From Dipetalonema caudispina (lineage: Eukaryota; Nematoda; Chromadorea; Rhabditida; Onchocercidae), in assembly GCA_013365325.1 (NCBI GenBank), contig JABVXV010000643.1:1-18653 (forward strand): a stretch of 18,653 nucleotides of DNA, written 5' to 3'. Position 1 is the first letter of the stretch; each line of letters begins with the position of its first letter. The notes under the pieces are model-generated. The model worked only from the letters and a program-made list of their open reading frames with translations, was not told the origin of the DNA and did no database searches. Position numbers and translations under genes: made by a program. Below are positions 9,850 through 18,653 of this stretch, piece after piece.

Positions 9850-10310
9850 ATAAAAAATGAAGAATTTTATGAAAAAGAAGAATGAATAAAATGGACGCAA
9901 AAAAATTGTTTAAAAGTATTGTAATAAAATTCAAAAAACTGCATTTAAAATGTTTTTTTTTTAAGAAAAAATCCTTCATTTTTACAATAAAATAATACCA
10001 CAGGTAAGGATGAAAGAAAAAAGCATAAAAAGTTTGTAGCAATCATTGAGAACGAATGAATCATTTAAATTAATTTTATTTTAGTCGTAAAAGAATTTTG
10101 ACGCACAAACAGATATGTTTTAAAGGAAGGTAGGATGAAAAATATATGCATGCATAAATAAATAAATAAGGAAGGAAGGAAAGAGAGGAGGAAAGAAGGA
10201 GGATTGATTGAGATTTGAATTGAAATTTAAGGAAAACGAGGAAAACAAGTAGTAGTAAGAATTTTCCTCTGCAATAGGCAAAAAAAATTCTTTCAAAAAA
10301 AAAAAAAAGA

Positions 10311-10510
10311 GTTAGCAGAAGCTTGAAACTAACGGAAAAGCATTTGTTGAAATGATAGAGAAACAAAATTCTTCCAAAAAAAGTTAGCAGAAGCTTGAAA
10401 CTAACGGAAAAGCATTTGTTGAAATGATAGAGAAACAAAATTTTTCCAAAAAAAGTTAGCAGAAACTTGAAATTCACGGAGAAGCATTTGTTAAAATGAT
10501 AAAAAAAAAA
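10311..10510. repeat. 72-bp minisatellite, about 2.8 copies
   Basis: Copies begin with GTTAGCAGAA at 10311, 10383 and 10455. The first two differ at about one base, so the duplication is recent. The third is diverged (AACTTGAAATTCACGGAG in place of AGCTTGAAACTAACGGAA) and breaks off in an A-run. A partial A-rich copy end precedes 10311. The period is a multiple of three, which keeps a minus-strand frame open with a 24-residue repeat (FLYHFNKCFSVSFK...); I treat that frame as an artefact. Confidence 0.9.
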
Positions 10511-10729
10511 GAGGAAAAGTACATAAGATAGCATTTTTCCTTTCACTTTCATTATTTCAATGGAAAAAACAATAAATGTCATATGAACTAAGTGAGATAC
10601 TGATGAATAGGATGATATTGCTTCTCGGTGTGAAATTTTATACAATGTCAGTCACTTTAATCAAATTCAATAATTAATGAAATTTATCTACAAGCATCCT
10701 ATACTTTTAAACTATACATATATATGCAT

Positions 10730-10798
10730 TATATATATATATATATATATAACCGATCTGTATATATATAATCAATTTGTAAATAAATAATTGATTTG

Positions 10799-10832
<34 letters not shown>

Positions 10833-11060
10833 ATTAATTAGTAAATATATAACTAACTTGTAAATAATAATAATCAACTTGTAAATTTCATTTTCCAATA
10901 ATAAACAATGGATAAATTTTAAACATGTATATGTATAACAATTTAAAAATTTTTATTGCCAATAAAAAATGCGTTGTGAACGCGTAAATGTTAATTTCTA
11001 ATAATACATGCATGTTATAAATTTGTAAATGTTAATTTCCAATAATACATATTTGAACAT
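10730..11060. repeat. TA dinucleotide runs with interspersed TTGTAAAT repeats
   Basis: Two (TA)n tracts occupy about 10730-10750 and 10803-10829. Around and after them, ACTTGTAAAT / ATTTGTAAAT units recur, each followed by AATA- or ATAT-rich sequence. A cleaner 41-bp repeat (GTAAATGTTAATTTCTAATAATACAT) starts at 10984 and 11025, with a related copy at about 10881. The tract is expected to be polymorphic and hard to assemble. Confidence 0.75.
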
Positions 11061-11924
11061 TATTTAAATCAAAAGTTGTGAAGCACATCCTTTCATAATG
11101 TACGGGTTATGAATAATATGTAAATGAACGGATACTTGATAAAACCTATTAATAAATCATTTGAATACTTCTTTTTTAAATTACAATATTAAAAATTCAA
11201 GCCAAATGTAAATATTAAAAGAGGAAGTATTTACAAGTTTATCTATTCACTGCTCATCTTCGTCCTCTCTTTTGATTTCTGTTATTTAAGCATTTATAAA
11301 ATCGTTTTAAAGCGAAAAGAAAATTTCAATTTCAATACTAAATGAAGAATTTTCCCTTTCATTTTTTTCTTAACTTCATAATTTCAGTGCATTATCAGAA
11401 TTTCACGGAGTTAAATTTTATAGTTTTACATGGTGCATTTAAACTTAATCAATTTATCTCTTGCTTAAAATATTTCGTAATTTCAAATTTATAGATTTGC
11501 AATTTTTTAGCTAAAACAACAAGTCATTATGAATTAATGAATTACATAACGTGGATTAATCTTTGAGCAAATAATAACCTTAATTAGTTAACTCATCAAT
11601 ATTAATCAATTTATAACAATCATTATTACAATATAAGATGAGAATATTTTTGTTAATTAGCAACAATAAACAATTCGGATCATTTCCAATCTTCTAAAAT
11701 ACTACCATTCATAGCATTATAAATGCTTAGCGATTGATGGATTTTCATTGCTATTTTAAAATTTAAATTTTACTAATTTTCACGATCAAATATAAAGCAA
11801 ATTATATTATTCAATGGTCTAATCTAAAAAGAAATAAAGCAGTGAATGATTCAATTATCAATAATTTAATGGCAATTTTTAAGCATGGAGAAATTAAAAT
11901 CACAAAAAAGATATGGCAAGTGGA

Positions 11925-12045
11925 TGAAAAAATAATTATGAGTAGATGAAGTAAGTAAATGTGAGTCAATGATGAAGAAATAATTATGATTTATGGAGAA
12001 AAAAAATTATAAACCGATGAAGTAATAAATAATCATAATTTGATG
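11925..12045. repeat. degenerate GATGAA-AATAATTATGA repeat
   Basis: Segments of the form GATGAA(G/A)AAATAATTATGA recur near 11925, 11970 and 12015, with intervening AGATGAAGTAAGTAAAT-like copies. Spacing is about 45 bp with much drift. No coding potential was seen. Confidence 0.45.
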
Positions 12046-12241
12046 AAAAATTGCAAACGTATGCAATTTTAATAGAAAGCGAAAACTATATTAATTTGCC
12101 TTTTTTTCTTTTATGAATTAAACAATGTGTGAAAATTTTTTATATTTGAAATTTTTTCCAATAATGTTATCATAGACATACTTTGTGACTTTTGGAAAAG
12201 TTTTTTTTCCTTTAATTTAATAAAACTTTTCGTTCTCTCCT

Positions 12242-12316
12242 TCAAAAAAAAAAAGGAGGAAAAAAAAGGAAAAAAAACGGAAAAAAAGCCATAAAGAAGG
12301 AGGAAAAAAAAAAGCA
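12242..12316. repeat. purine (A/G) tract
   Basis: About 75 bases are almost entirely A and G on the + strand (AAAAGGAGG-type clusters), with a single C in the middle and one CCAT interruption. It gives a spurious phenylalanine-rich minus frame. It may form unusual DNA structures, but no function is shown. Confidence 0.6.
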
Positions 12317-12400
12317 ATCTTTAAATTTTGCTTATGTGGTAAAGTTAGTCACCCATTTATGATTAAAAAGTAAGAAATAAGTCGAACAAATGGAATGGAA

Positions 12401-12640
12401 AGCCTATCATTGTAATGCCAAGTTGCTGCTGCATCGATGTTTTACTCTCAGACAGCCTAGGCCAATAAAATATTCAACTGAGGAAGAAAACAGAGGGAAA
12501 GGAATAGAAGAAAAATAAATGAAAGGACAAAAAGAGATATAGACATGGATAAGCGAAATAATAGCCTCGTGAGAATTGGATGTTTTAAGGATCGATTTTC
12601 GGTTTAAGGCCTTTAAAAGGGACAACATTTGGCTGTGTGT
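12401..12640. other. G+C-richer island without a convincing gene
   Basis: This stretch (AGTTGCTGCTGCATCGATG, CTCAGACAGCCTAGGCC, GGCCTTTAAAAGGGACAAC and so on) is visibly richer in G+C than its flanks. The minus frame at 12407-12628 is open for 73 residues but resembles no family and is not bounded by splice sites that join to anything nearby. It lies about 2.9 kb upstream of complexin and could be a distal promoter, a non-coding first exon or unrelated DNA. The palindromic CCTTTTAAAGG near 12609-12619 is TATA-like but undirected. Confidence 0.25.
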
Positions 12641-12736
12641 ACGTATATGTATGTATGTGCGTGTATGTGTGTGTATGTGTGTGTATGTGTAGATGTATAC
12701 GTACGTAAATGTGCCTTATAGTATATATATATATGC
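12634..12736. repeat. TG/TATG microsatellite
   Basis: Alternating GTGTGTATGTG, ACGTATATGTATGTATG and ATATATATAT units form a compound dinucleotide/tetranucleotide microsatellite, ending in a short TA run. It is directly visible and likely length-variable. Confidence 0.85.
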
Positions 12737-15068
12737 CTTTTATGTCTATAATAGGCTGCTTATAAATGTGGCAGTTACGTGGTGAAAAATTTGAACCACG
12801 TGGATGAAATTGATTGTATAGAGAGAAAAAAAAAAGAAAGAATAAAAAAATAATGGCGAAATTTTGAAAATGTGAATTTTTAAATTAAACTTCTTGGAAT
12901 TTTTCAAATAATTGACACAATAATATTTATTGTACCATATTGTAATAATGAAAATATGTAAAAGAAAAAAGAAAAAATGACAATTTCGGTAGAAGTTATA
13001 GCAAAAATAGTAAAAAAAAAAAAGTTGGAATAATTCTTTAGTTTATTTCAACCTTTTTTTTTACTAAAAACTTTATTTTAATATTATAAGCTTGAAACGA
13101 TTAACTAAATTGTTGCAAAAGGAAAACTTCTATTCATTCCATTGCATTTTATTTCTTCATTTTATGTTGTCTAAATATAATTGCAAGATTACGGTACTTT
13201 GTAATGCACATAATAGATTATGTCCTGTATAAATAAAACTTGTCCATAATGAAATAAGAAACCATAAATAATTGTGCCTAACATGTATCGATCAAAAAAA
13301 AAAAAAATTGAAGTACTACAAATGGCATCAATCATTAAAATTATTAAATATGACAAATTGAAATTGTAACTAATAAAATATGTAATAAATGCAATATAAA
13401 AATATTTATATTGTTGCAAAATGGTAATTTATTTATATTAGAAATTATTATTAATGAAAATTTTGTTCAAGAGATATTGATCGACCTTCGAAATTCGAAG
13501 TTTTTCCCATCTCATTTTTAAGTCTTTTGTAAGAAGAATGAAGAAATTGAAGCTCTTTTCACTTAAGGATTTAAAAATTATTAAATAAGAATTATAATAA
13601 ATATATATTTATTTATTTATATTTATATAAAAAGGTAATGCTGTAGAAATGTTATCATTTTAAGTTTTTAAGATAATTTCAACTCCAAATTAGTTATTCT
13701 TTTAATATTATTTTTTTTAAAACCTATAATTCTTGTAAATACAATCTGAATTTGACTCTTTTATGTATCATTTTGTATGAATTAATCTTTCTATAGAATC
13801 AACAAAATTAAAAGAAGCCAGACAATTTCATTAAATGAAAGAGCTTGCAGTAAAAGTAACAACTAATATCCTAAAATTACATTTACTATCATATCTCTGC
13901 TAAATTGAAATGAAATTCAGTCGATAACATTTATTCGCATTTATTTCTGAAATCTACCACATTGAAGTCACTTTTATCCGTAAAATTCGTTGTATTGAAA
14001 TCATTTTTATTGATGAAATTTATGAAATTGGAGTCACATCTAATTATTACACTGTAACCATGTTTGTTTATAAAATTTAGTATATTGAGGTCACATTTAT
14101 GCGTCAAATAGGTTTAATCCTTCGGTAATATTTCATTAATCGTATCAATTTATTAATAAAGTACCTTTAATTATTGTGCAAATAGATTTATAATCATAAA
14201 TTGTGCAAAATTACATTGTAAATTTCAATCTTTATTATTTCATTTGAGAAAAAGATCGAATCTTATTTTTGATGCATATTTGTGCTAATTATCGTTGTTT
14301 TTCTCCCTTACAAAACTTTGGAAAAGTTTGCAAGACTTTTTGAATATTCCCTGAAAAAGCCAAAAAAGGGATGAGTATGAAAAAGTAAATAAAAAAAATA
14401 TGCAATATATCAAAACTTTTCAAATGTACGACTAAAGCTGAAAGCATTTTTTATAGCATTTCTTTGTTTGTTTTTCGTTTTTTTCTTTCCACTTTTTTTT
14501 TTCTTTTTTGATTTTAGGACGATATAAGAGATAAGCATGACTTATGCAAGAATTTGTTGAAAGAGTGATATTTATAGATAGATAGTCGTAAATTTAATTA
14601 GCGAAAAGGCATTATTTTAACTATCTGTTTTGCCAAAAATAATTTGCTTTATAACTTGCTTTAAAAGTTCCATCAAATTGGATTTTACTCAATAACTGTC
14701 TTCTTATACATAATCTAAATTCTTTTTTTTCCTTCGTATTTTATAAAAAAAGATATTGCAATATTAGATTCATTTTATAAATATGTAATTTCGATGAATC
14801 TAGGATTCTAAATTCTCTTAATTATTTAATTGCAAAGTTATAGATGAAACTTCCATAAGATTGAACTAAAGTTTGAAGAAACAAGAAATGAATGATGAAT
14901 AATCATAATTGTACTTTTTGACAAAATAATTATGGCAAATGTTAAAAAGATATTTAGATACACTAATATGAAATATTTAATTAAATACAATATTGACTCA
15001 TTAAATTTTGTAAAATTGACTCTTAAAATATGTATTTAAAATATTAACTTCTTAATGATTGATTGTAG
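12737..15068. other. gene-poor region
   Basis: No coding region is supported. The minus frame at 13189-13419 is A/T-rich and featureless. The stretch contains an AT-rich tract at 13598-13631, a degenerate 33-bp repeat at 13955-14105 and T-rich tracts near 14460-14515. Nothing resembling an RNA gene was seen. Confidence 0.55.
13955..14105. repeat. degenerate 33-bp tandem repeat, four copies
   Basis: The core ATTGAAGTCACTTTTAT recurs at 13961, 13994, 14027 and 14084 as ATTG(A/G)(A/G)(G/A)TCA(C/T). It is followed by a (T/G)AAATT(C/T)-like end. The first three starts are exactly 33 bp apart; the last is displaced by an inserted stretch of about 24 bp. The copies are well diverged. Confidence 0.65.
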
Positions 15069-15229
15069 TTGTAATTCGATTCGATGATAAAATGTTGGAG
15101 AAATTCAGTGAATGTATCGATTTGAAAATAGGATGTCGAAGTTTCCATTTATTTGTTCGCGGCGTAATAATGGAAGTAGCTGATGTAATCAATGGATATT
15201 CAGACTTTGGAGATTTCAGAACTAAATAA
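15069..15229 (+). CDS. possible orphan terminal exon or small ORF (low confidence)
   Basis: An acceptor-like TTGATTGTAG ends at 15068. The frame after it reads VIRFDDKMLEKFSECIDLK, then IGCRSFHLFVRGVIMEVA, ending DFGDFRTK and TAA at 15227-15229. Base composition is less A+T-rich than the flanks and amino acid use looks protein-like rather than Lys/Asn/Phe/Ile filler. Starting at ATG 15092 it would encode 45 residues. AATAAA overlaps the stop codon (15225-15230). No joining upstream exon was found, and I know no family it matches. The opposite strand is also open across this stretch, so chance cannot be excluded. Confidence 0.22.
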
Positions 15230-16451
15230 ATTTTCAATTGAAAAGTTCAAATAGATTGCAATGAAGCAAATAAATAATGACAGCTGAGAAGGGAAAAAGG
15301 AAGATCAATTTATCACCATATATTCATGAAAAAGTAATATTGAAATCTAAAACTTTTAGAAATTTTGGAAGATATCAAAATTTGTCTCAAATATAAACCA
15401 TTTTGAAAATTCAATCAATAACGATTCATTAGGATTTCGCATATATGAAATTGATTATACAATTATGGGGCTTATACATCTTAATTCATCTCAAAGCCAA
15501 ATTTTATTAGCTTTGACTGAACTAAATATTTTTGTATCAAAATTTAAGATATATTATTAACTCGATATGATCTTATTTCAAATAAGCTCTGCAACTTCCA
15601 TCGACTAAACTAATTATCCAATAGAATTAAATAATTACGAATACAACAAAAAGAACATAATCATATATCAGCTTATCATTCGTACACCAAATTACCAAAA
15701 TTTTCATTTTATAGCATAATTTCATTAAAAATTTCGTCGATTTATGCAATTATAAAATGGAATTAAATTATGGTAGCAGATGGTAATTGGAGTGATACCT
15801 GAATATAATGCAGGATGCAATAGAAATAATCCTGAAATTCATTTGAAAATATGTTGCTAATTATGTTTTTAGGACAAATATCGTTAACTTAGTGTACATA
15901 CTATTTTATCTTTGCTAATCTGCTTAGTACTAATTACCATTAATGAATTGTCATAGGGCTTATTTGTAAGCCAATGAAATTAAAAGAGTGATGAGAAAAT
16001 TGTAGAAAGAAAATTATGATTATAAATAAAAACCGGATGACATTAGTTGAAATATTTTAAAAAGAATCAAAATTTGATTGGTAAAACGAAATTTTACAAA
16101 ATTACGAACAACAAATAAAATGCACTGCTATTACATTGTTGAGATTGAATTTGTGGAACATTAAAAGCACAATATCAAAAAAGAATAGCAAGTAATAAAA
16201 TTAGAATTATAAGAATTAGCCGTTCCCACAACCAGTTTTATAACGAAACGTTTGAAATTTTAAAGTAATGTTAGAATGTTAGATTTATATATGTAAGTTG
16301 ATTCTTCAGTAGCTTAAATTTGTAGCTGGAAAAGGTAATTGGCAATTTATAAACATTAAAAAGGAAATAATCAAGATATCTGGGGATGAGATAATGATAA
16401 AGCCAAGAATAGGAGAGAATGATGACTTCATGCTAATTTTATCGATAAACC
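15230..16451. other. intergenic region with no gene seen
   Basis: The sequence is uniformly A+T-rich with no frame of coding character and no obvious tandem repeats. Its right part should hold the 3' untranslated region and poly(A) site of the minus-strand secreted protein gene, but no canonical AATAAA was found on the minus strand within about 150 bases of that stop codon. Confidence 0.55.
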
Positions 16452-17182
16452 TCAGACAGTGCAGCACATTGCATCCACACATATCACCGGATATCCTCCG
16501 GCCAGCGGAATGCATGACTGTGAATTTGTACATTGCAAGCCAACAACACGTCCACCATTTGGGCATTTCTGTGGTATCTGAAACAAACGAATCATTTCGT
16601 CTACAACTACTAAAGCTTCCGCACTCCGAAAAAGAACTTATTTACAAGCAGAAGGGAATTTCGCAACAATTGCAATCCTATGCAATTTCTCAAAGCTTTG
16701 ATGTAAGTGGAAGAGATAAAATGAAAAAAGTTCGTGGACGTTTTATTTTTTATTTATTAATCTTAAAGCAATCGTAACCGAAACAAAAATTTGTCAAAAC
16801 GATCTGAGGATTTCTCAATTCTTAGCTTACTTTTAAAATTAACAGAAAATGGAAAACGAACCGTACAACAAAGTCCTTGTAAACAAGCGACAGGTTCCTT
16901 GGTGAACGGAAGACATTGTTGGGATTGGGTACAACCAACCACCAAAGCTACTCCGCCATTACTACAAAATAAGGGTACGGGATGCGGTACTTGGCTGTTA
17001 TTGTTTGATTTGATACAACATGCACCATCGATACAATCAACCGGATCAACCGTATAAGGCCTACATTGCTGGGCATTGGAACAACCCAAAGCCACAGCAT
17101 ATCCATCAGCAGGACATTTGAAATTGACCAAGTCATCCTGTGCCAGGACAATGGTTGCTAAAAGATAGAATACGAATCGCAT
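16452..17182 (-). CDS. secreted protein with three six-cysteine modules (two exons, 148 aa)
   Basis: Exons on the minus strand are 17182-16862 and 16577-16452, joined in phase 0 (ACG|GTTCGT donor, TTTGTTTCAG acceptor; intron 284 bp). Residues 1-14 (MRFVFYLLATIVLA) are a signal peptide with likely cleavage before QDD. Three modules follow: cysteines 23-34-40-50-55-56, 73-84-90-100-105-106 and 112-123-129-140-145-146. The spacing is C-x10-C-x5-C-x9-C-x4-CC in the first two and x10 at the third gap in the last. A Gly and a Val/Leu-Gly precede the second Cys in each, and the protein stops two residues after the final CC. Residue N61 (NNS) is a possible glycosylation site between modules 1 and 2. 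The pattern resembles the short CC-ended cysteine domains common in nematode secreted proteins (for example the Pfam 'CC domain' or lustrin-like repeats), but I cannot assign one firmly. A paralogue lies immediately upstream at 18469-18627. The role is unknown; a secreted, disulphide-rich extracellular protein is the safe statement. Confidence 0.82.
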
Positions 17183-17207
17183 CCTTTCTGACTGATACCT
17201 CTAAAAT
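17183..17207 (-). promoter_or_regulatory. candidate trans-splice acceptor and short leader
   Basis: On the minus strand AAATTTTAG ends at 17201, leaving an 18-base leader (AGGTATCAGTCAGAAAGG) before ATG 17182. The closeness to the start codon of a signal-peptide-bearing first exon suggests spliced-leader addition, as for complexin. Confidence 0.45.
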
Positions 17208-18449
17208 TTATTACTTTATAGTAAACATATTATAATAAGCAAATAACATCGGCAAGTCGGTTACAATGTCGGCCAACACCATATTTATGTGAAGGTCGAG
17301 CCTAGCTTTATTGTGAACTATTACAAGCCCAATGGCCAATTCATTATAAGTCATATTCGTTGTTGTAAAAAATATGTTCGATCGATGTTCTCAAATGCCT
17401 TTGTGAAACAACAAAGAACTTAAAGGAAGAAATCTTAAAGTTATTTTAAGCTGTATTATAGCAATATTGAATTTTCACCATTAATTTAAAATATTCGAAG
17501 AAACGATTAATGCAAAGAAGGAAGCATCAAGTGAAATGCAATTGGATGAGTCGATTTTCGATGGTAATTGGATTGGATCAACTTGAAGTTAAAATTTCGA
17601 ACTGTCTGGAAATTAGTAACATTTAAAAAGTATTTGCAGTTTATTTCACAGAAAGTCGCATTGTTTCGATGAATGAGAAATGGCTCAGAAATAGGCTGCC
17701 AAAATATGAGGACAGTCAGAAAAACTAACAAAAGCTGAAAAGGAAAACAACACATTCTATTTGATTGCACAGTTGGAAAAATATATTTGGGCTTGCCGTA
17801 GGAATTTTTAGACTTATAATATTTGTTAGGGTGTTGAATGTACCAATCAAATCCATTACTTTTCGAATTAATGCCTTCGCTTTTGAATTTATCAGTTCGA
17901 CCTTCTGATAAGATAGTGTATTAGATAGAAAAGAGTGATAAATGAGAAATAGTCATTCACATTTTGTATATTAAATTTCTTAAATTTAATTATTGGCCTA
18001 TACACGATCAAATCAGAACTGATTTCTGTCCGCTTTTATACTCTGAATGCATCCGTTGCTGACTTCTTTTCTGAAACAATATGATAATTTGGTCCATGTG
18101 ATTATTGTCTGCAGTAAATTCTCTTATTTCATTCTTTTCTCGAATCTTCCACCACTTAATTGACCTATCTTTTATCAGTTCGCTTATTTAAGATCAAGTT
18201 ATTCTTCGGTGAAGAGGAAAAACATTATCTTATGACAAATGAATAAGTAATAACGCTGATTCTTTTTGCGACTACTATTAACACTAGTCATTTTGGCAAG
18301 CTTGGGTTCATAGGTCATTCACTAAAGTGTAATGATTTCTATTGAAACAAGCTCACACTGACATTCCATTTTTCAGTTCCATTCTATTTCCGACAACGAA
18401 CCAAAATCAATTATTCACTGTGGATATTTGAGAATATCACAAAAAAATA
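17208..18449. other. intergenic region between the two paralogous secreted protein genes
   Basis: About 1.2 kb separates the stop of the upstream paralogue from the start of the downstream gene. No further copy of the six-cysteine module was found on either strand. A minus frame from ATG 17755 to stop 17507 begins with a hydrophobic stretch but lacks other support. The distance is longer than typical nematode operon spacers, so separate promoters are more likely. Confidence 0.5.
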
Positions 18450-18455
18450 TTTATT
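18450..18455 (-). terminator. candidate poly(A) signal of the upstream paralogue
   Basis: The minus strand reads AATAAA about 14 bases after the stop codon of the partial paralogue gene. Nematode 3' untranslated regions are often short, so the position is plausible, though the motif is frequent by chance in this DNA. Confidence 0.4.
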
Positions 18456-18468
18456 ATCAGTCGAAATT

Positions 18469-18627
18469 TTAGGTGAAATGAGCAGAAAAGTAATTAGGAA
18501 ATGGATAAGCACAACATATACGCTGTATACATAATACCGGCACTCCTTGAGCCAAGTATTCGCATGATTTTGAGGTGTCACATTCCAGGCCAATTACTTC
18601 ACCACCATATGGACATTGCTGAGGTAC
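18469..18627 (-). CDS. last exon of a paralogous six-cysteine-module secreted protein (partial)
   Basis: The gene runs off the right end; only its final exon is visible, preceded by acceptor AAGTTTCAG ending at 18628. The 52 residues start VPQQCPYGGEVIGLECDTSK and contain cysteines spaced C-x10-C-x5-C-x10-C-x4-CC, identical to module 3 of the neighbouring gene. The exon begins at the same phase-0 position, four residues before the first Cys (IPQKCP there, VPQQCP here). It differs in ending with a 14-residue tail after CC (AYPFPNYFSAHFT and stop TAA 18471-18469) instead of two residues. This indicates tandem gene duplication with a conserved intron position. The signal peptide and any earlier modules lie outside the window. 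Confidence 0.78.
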   Translation of the reverse strand, partial: VPQQCPYGGEVIGLECDTSKSCEYLAQGVPVLCIQRICCAYPFPNYFSAHFT

Positions 18628-18653
18628 CTGAAACTTAGACATAAAAATCGTTG

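Larger units (their letters stand above)
9723..12400. other. gene-poor region upstream of complexin, repeat-rich
   Basis: No coding gene is supported. The contents are homopolymer A and T runs, a 72-bp minisatellite (10311-10510), TA dinucleotide runs with a related TTGTAAAT repeat (10730-11060), a degenerate GATGAA repeat (11925-12045) and a purine tract (12242-12316). The long minus frames at 9764-10042 and 10076-10645 are composed of phenylalanine, leucine and lysine from T- and A-runs and repeat units. Regulatory sequence for the minus-strand complexin gene may lie here, but nothing specific can be identified. Confidence 0.55.

Noticed and set aside
10076..10645. 189-aa minus-strand ORF with a repeated FLYHFNKCFSV unit
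   Set aside because: It is created by the 72-bp tandem repeat and T-rich tracts. Residue use is Phe/Leu/Ser filler, and the flanks show no coding character.
12407..12628. 73-aa minus-strand ORF in the less A+T-rich island
   Set aside because: No recognisable features and no joining exons; kept only as a compositional island.
16394..17057. Two + strand ORFs (16394-16777 and 16791-17057)
   Set aside because: They are antisense shadows of the secreted six-cysteine protein exons, whose signal peptide and module spacing are clear on the minus strand.
18411..18593. 60-aa minus-strand ORF starting MAWNVTPQNHANTW
   Set aside because: It overlaps the partial paralogue exon in a different frame. The frame with C-x10-C-x5-C spacing is the real one.
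1..18653. CRISPR arrays, tRNA or rRNA genes, insertion sequences
   Set aside because: No spaced identical repeats, no B-box GGTTCRA pattern with a cloverleaf context, no rRNA-like conserved blocks and no transposase frame were seen by eye.

Overview
The window looks like nuclear DNA of a parasitic nematode, most likely a spirurid or filarial worm. It is very A+T-rich and gene-poor. Genes are split by short introns (about 180-380 bp, one of about 1.1 kb) with T-rich TTTCAG-type acceptors. Start codons lie 15-45 bases after such acceptors, as expected if mRNAs are trans-spliced to a spliced leader. Species cannot be named from the sequence. No rRNA, tRNA, CRISPR array, bacterial operon or recognisable transposon was seen.

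Layout. (1) 1-2.4 kb: no gene seen, several simple or degenerate tandem repeats. (2) 2.47-5.93 kb, + strand: a six-exon gene for a 428-aa cysteine-rich single-pass membrane protein that I cannot name. Its ectodomain repeats a C-x-C-x8-C unit, and its model needs two unusual splice sites (a GC donor and an AAG acceptor). (3) 5.9-8.2 kb: convergent intergenic DNA. (4) 8.35-9.70 kb, - strand: a complete five-exon complexin gene (153 aa), the most secure call here. (5) 9.7-16.4 kb: about 6.7 kb with almost no coding signal but many minisatellites; one possible orphan exon at 15.07-15.23 kb. (6) 16.45-17.18 kb, - strand: a two-exon gene for a 148-aa secreted protein with three copies of a six-cysteine module, C-x10-C-x5-C-x9/10-C-x4-CC. 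(7) 18.47 kb to the right edge, - strand: the last exon of a paralogous gene carrying the same module, so the two genes form at least a tandem pair.

The genes do not form a pathway. Complexin is a neuronal SNARE regulator. The membrane protein and the secreted module proteins are extracellular cysteine-rich proteins of unknown function. The most novel material is the C-x-C-x8-C membrane protein with its odd splicing, and the tandem secreted six-cysteine module family. All exon joins were made by eye, keeping phase and splice consensus.
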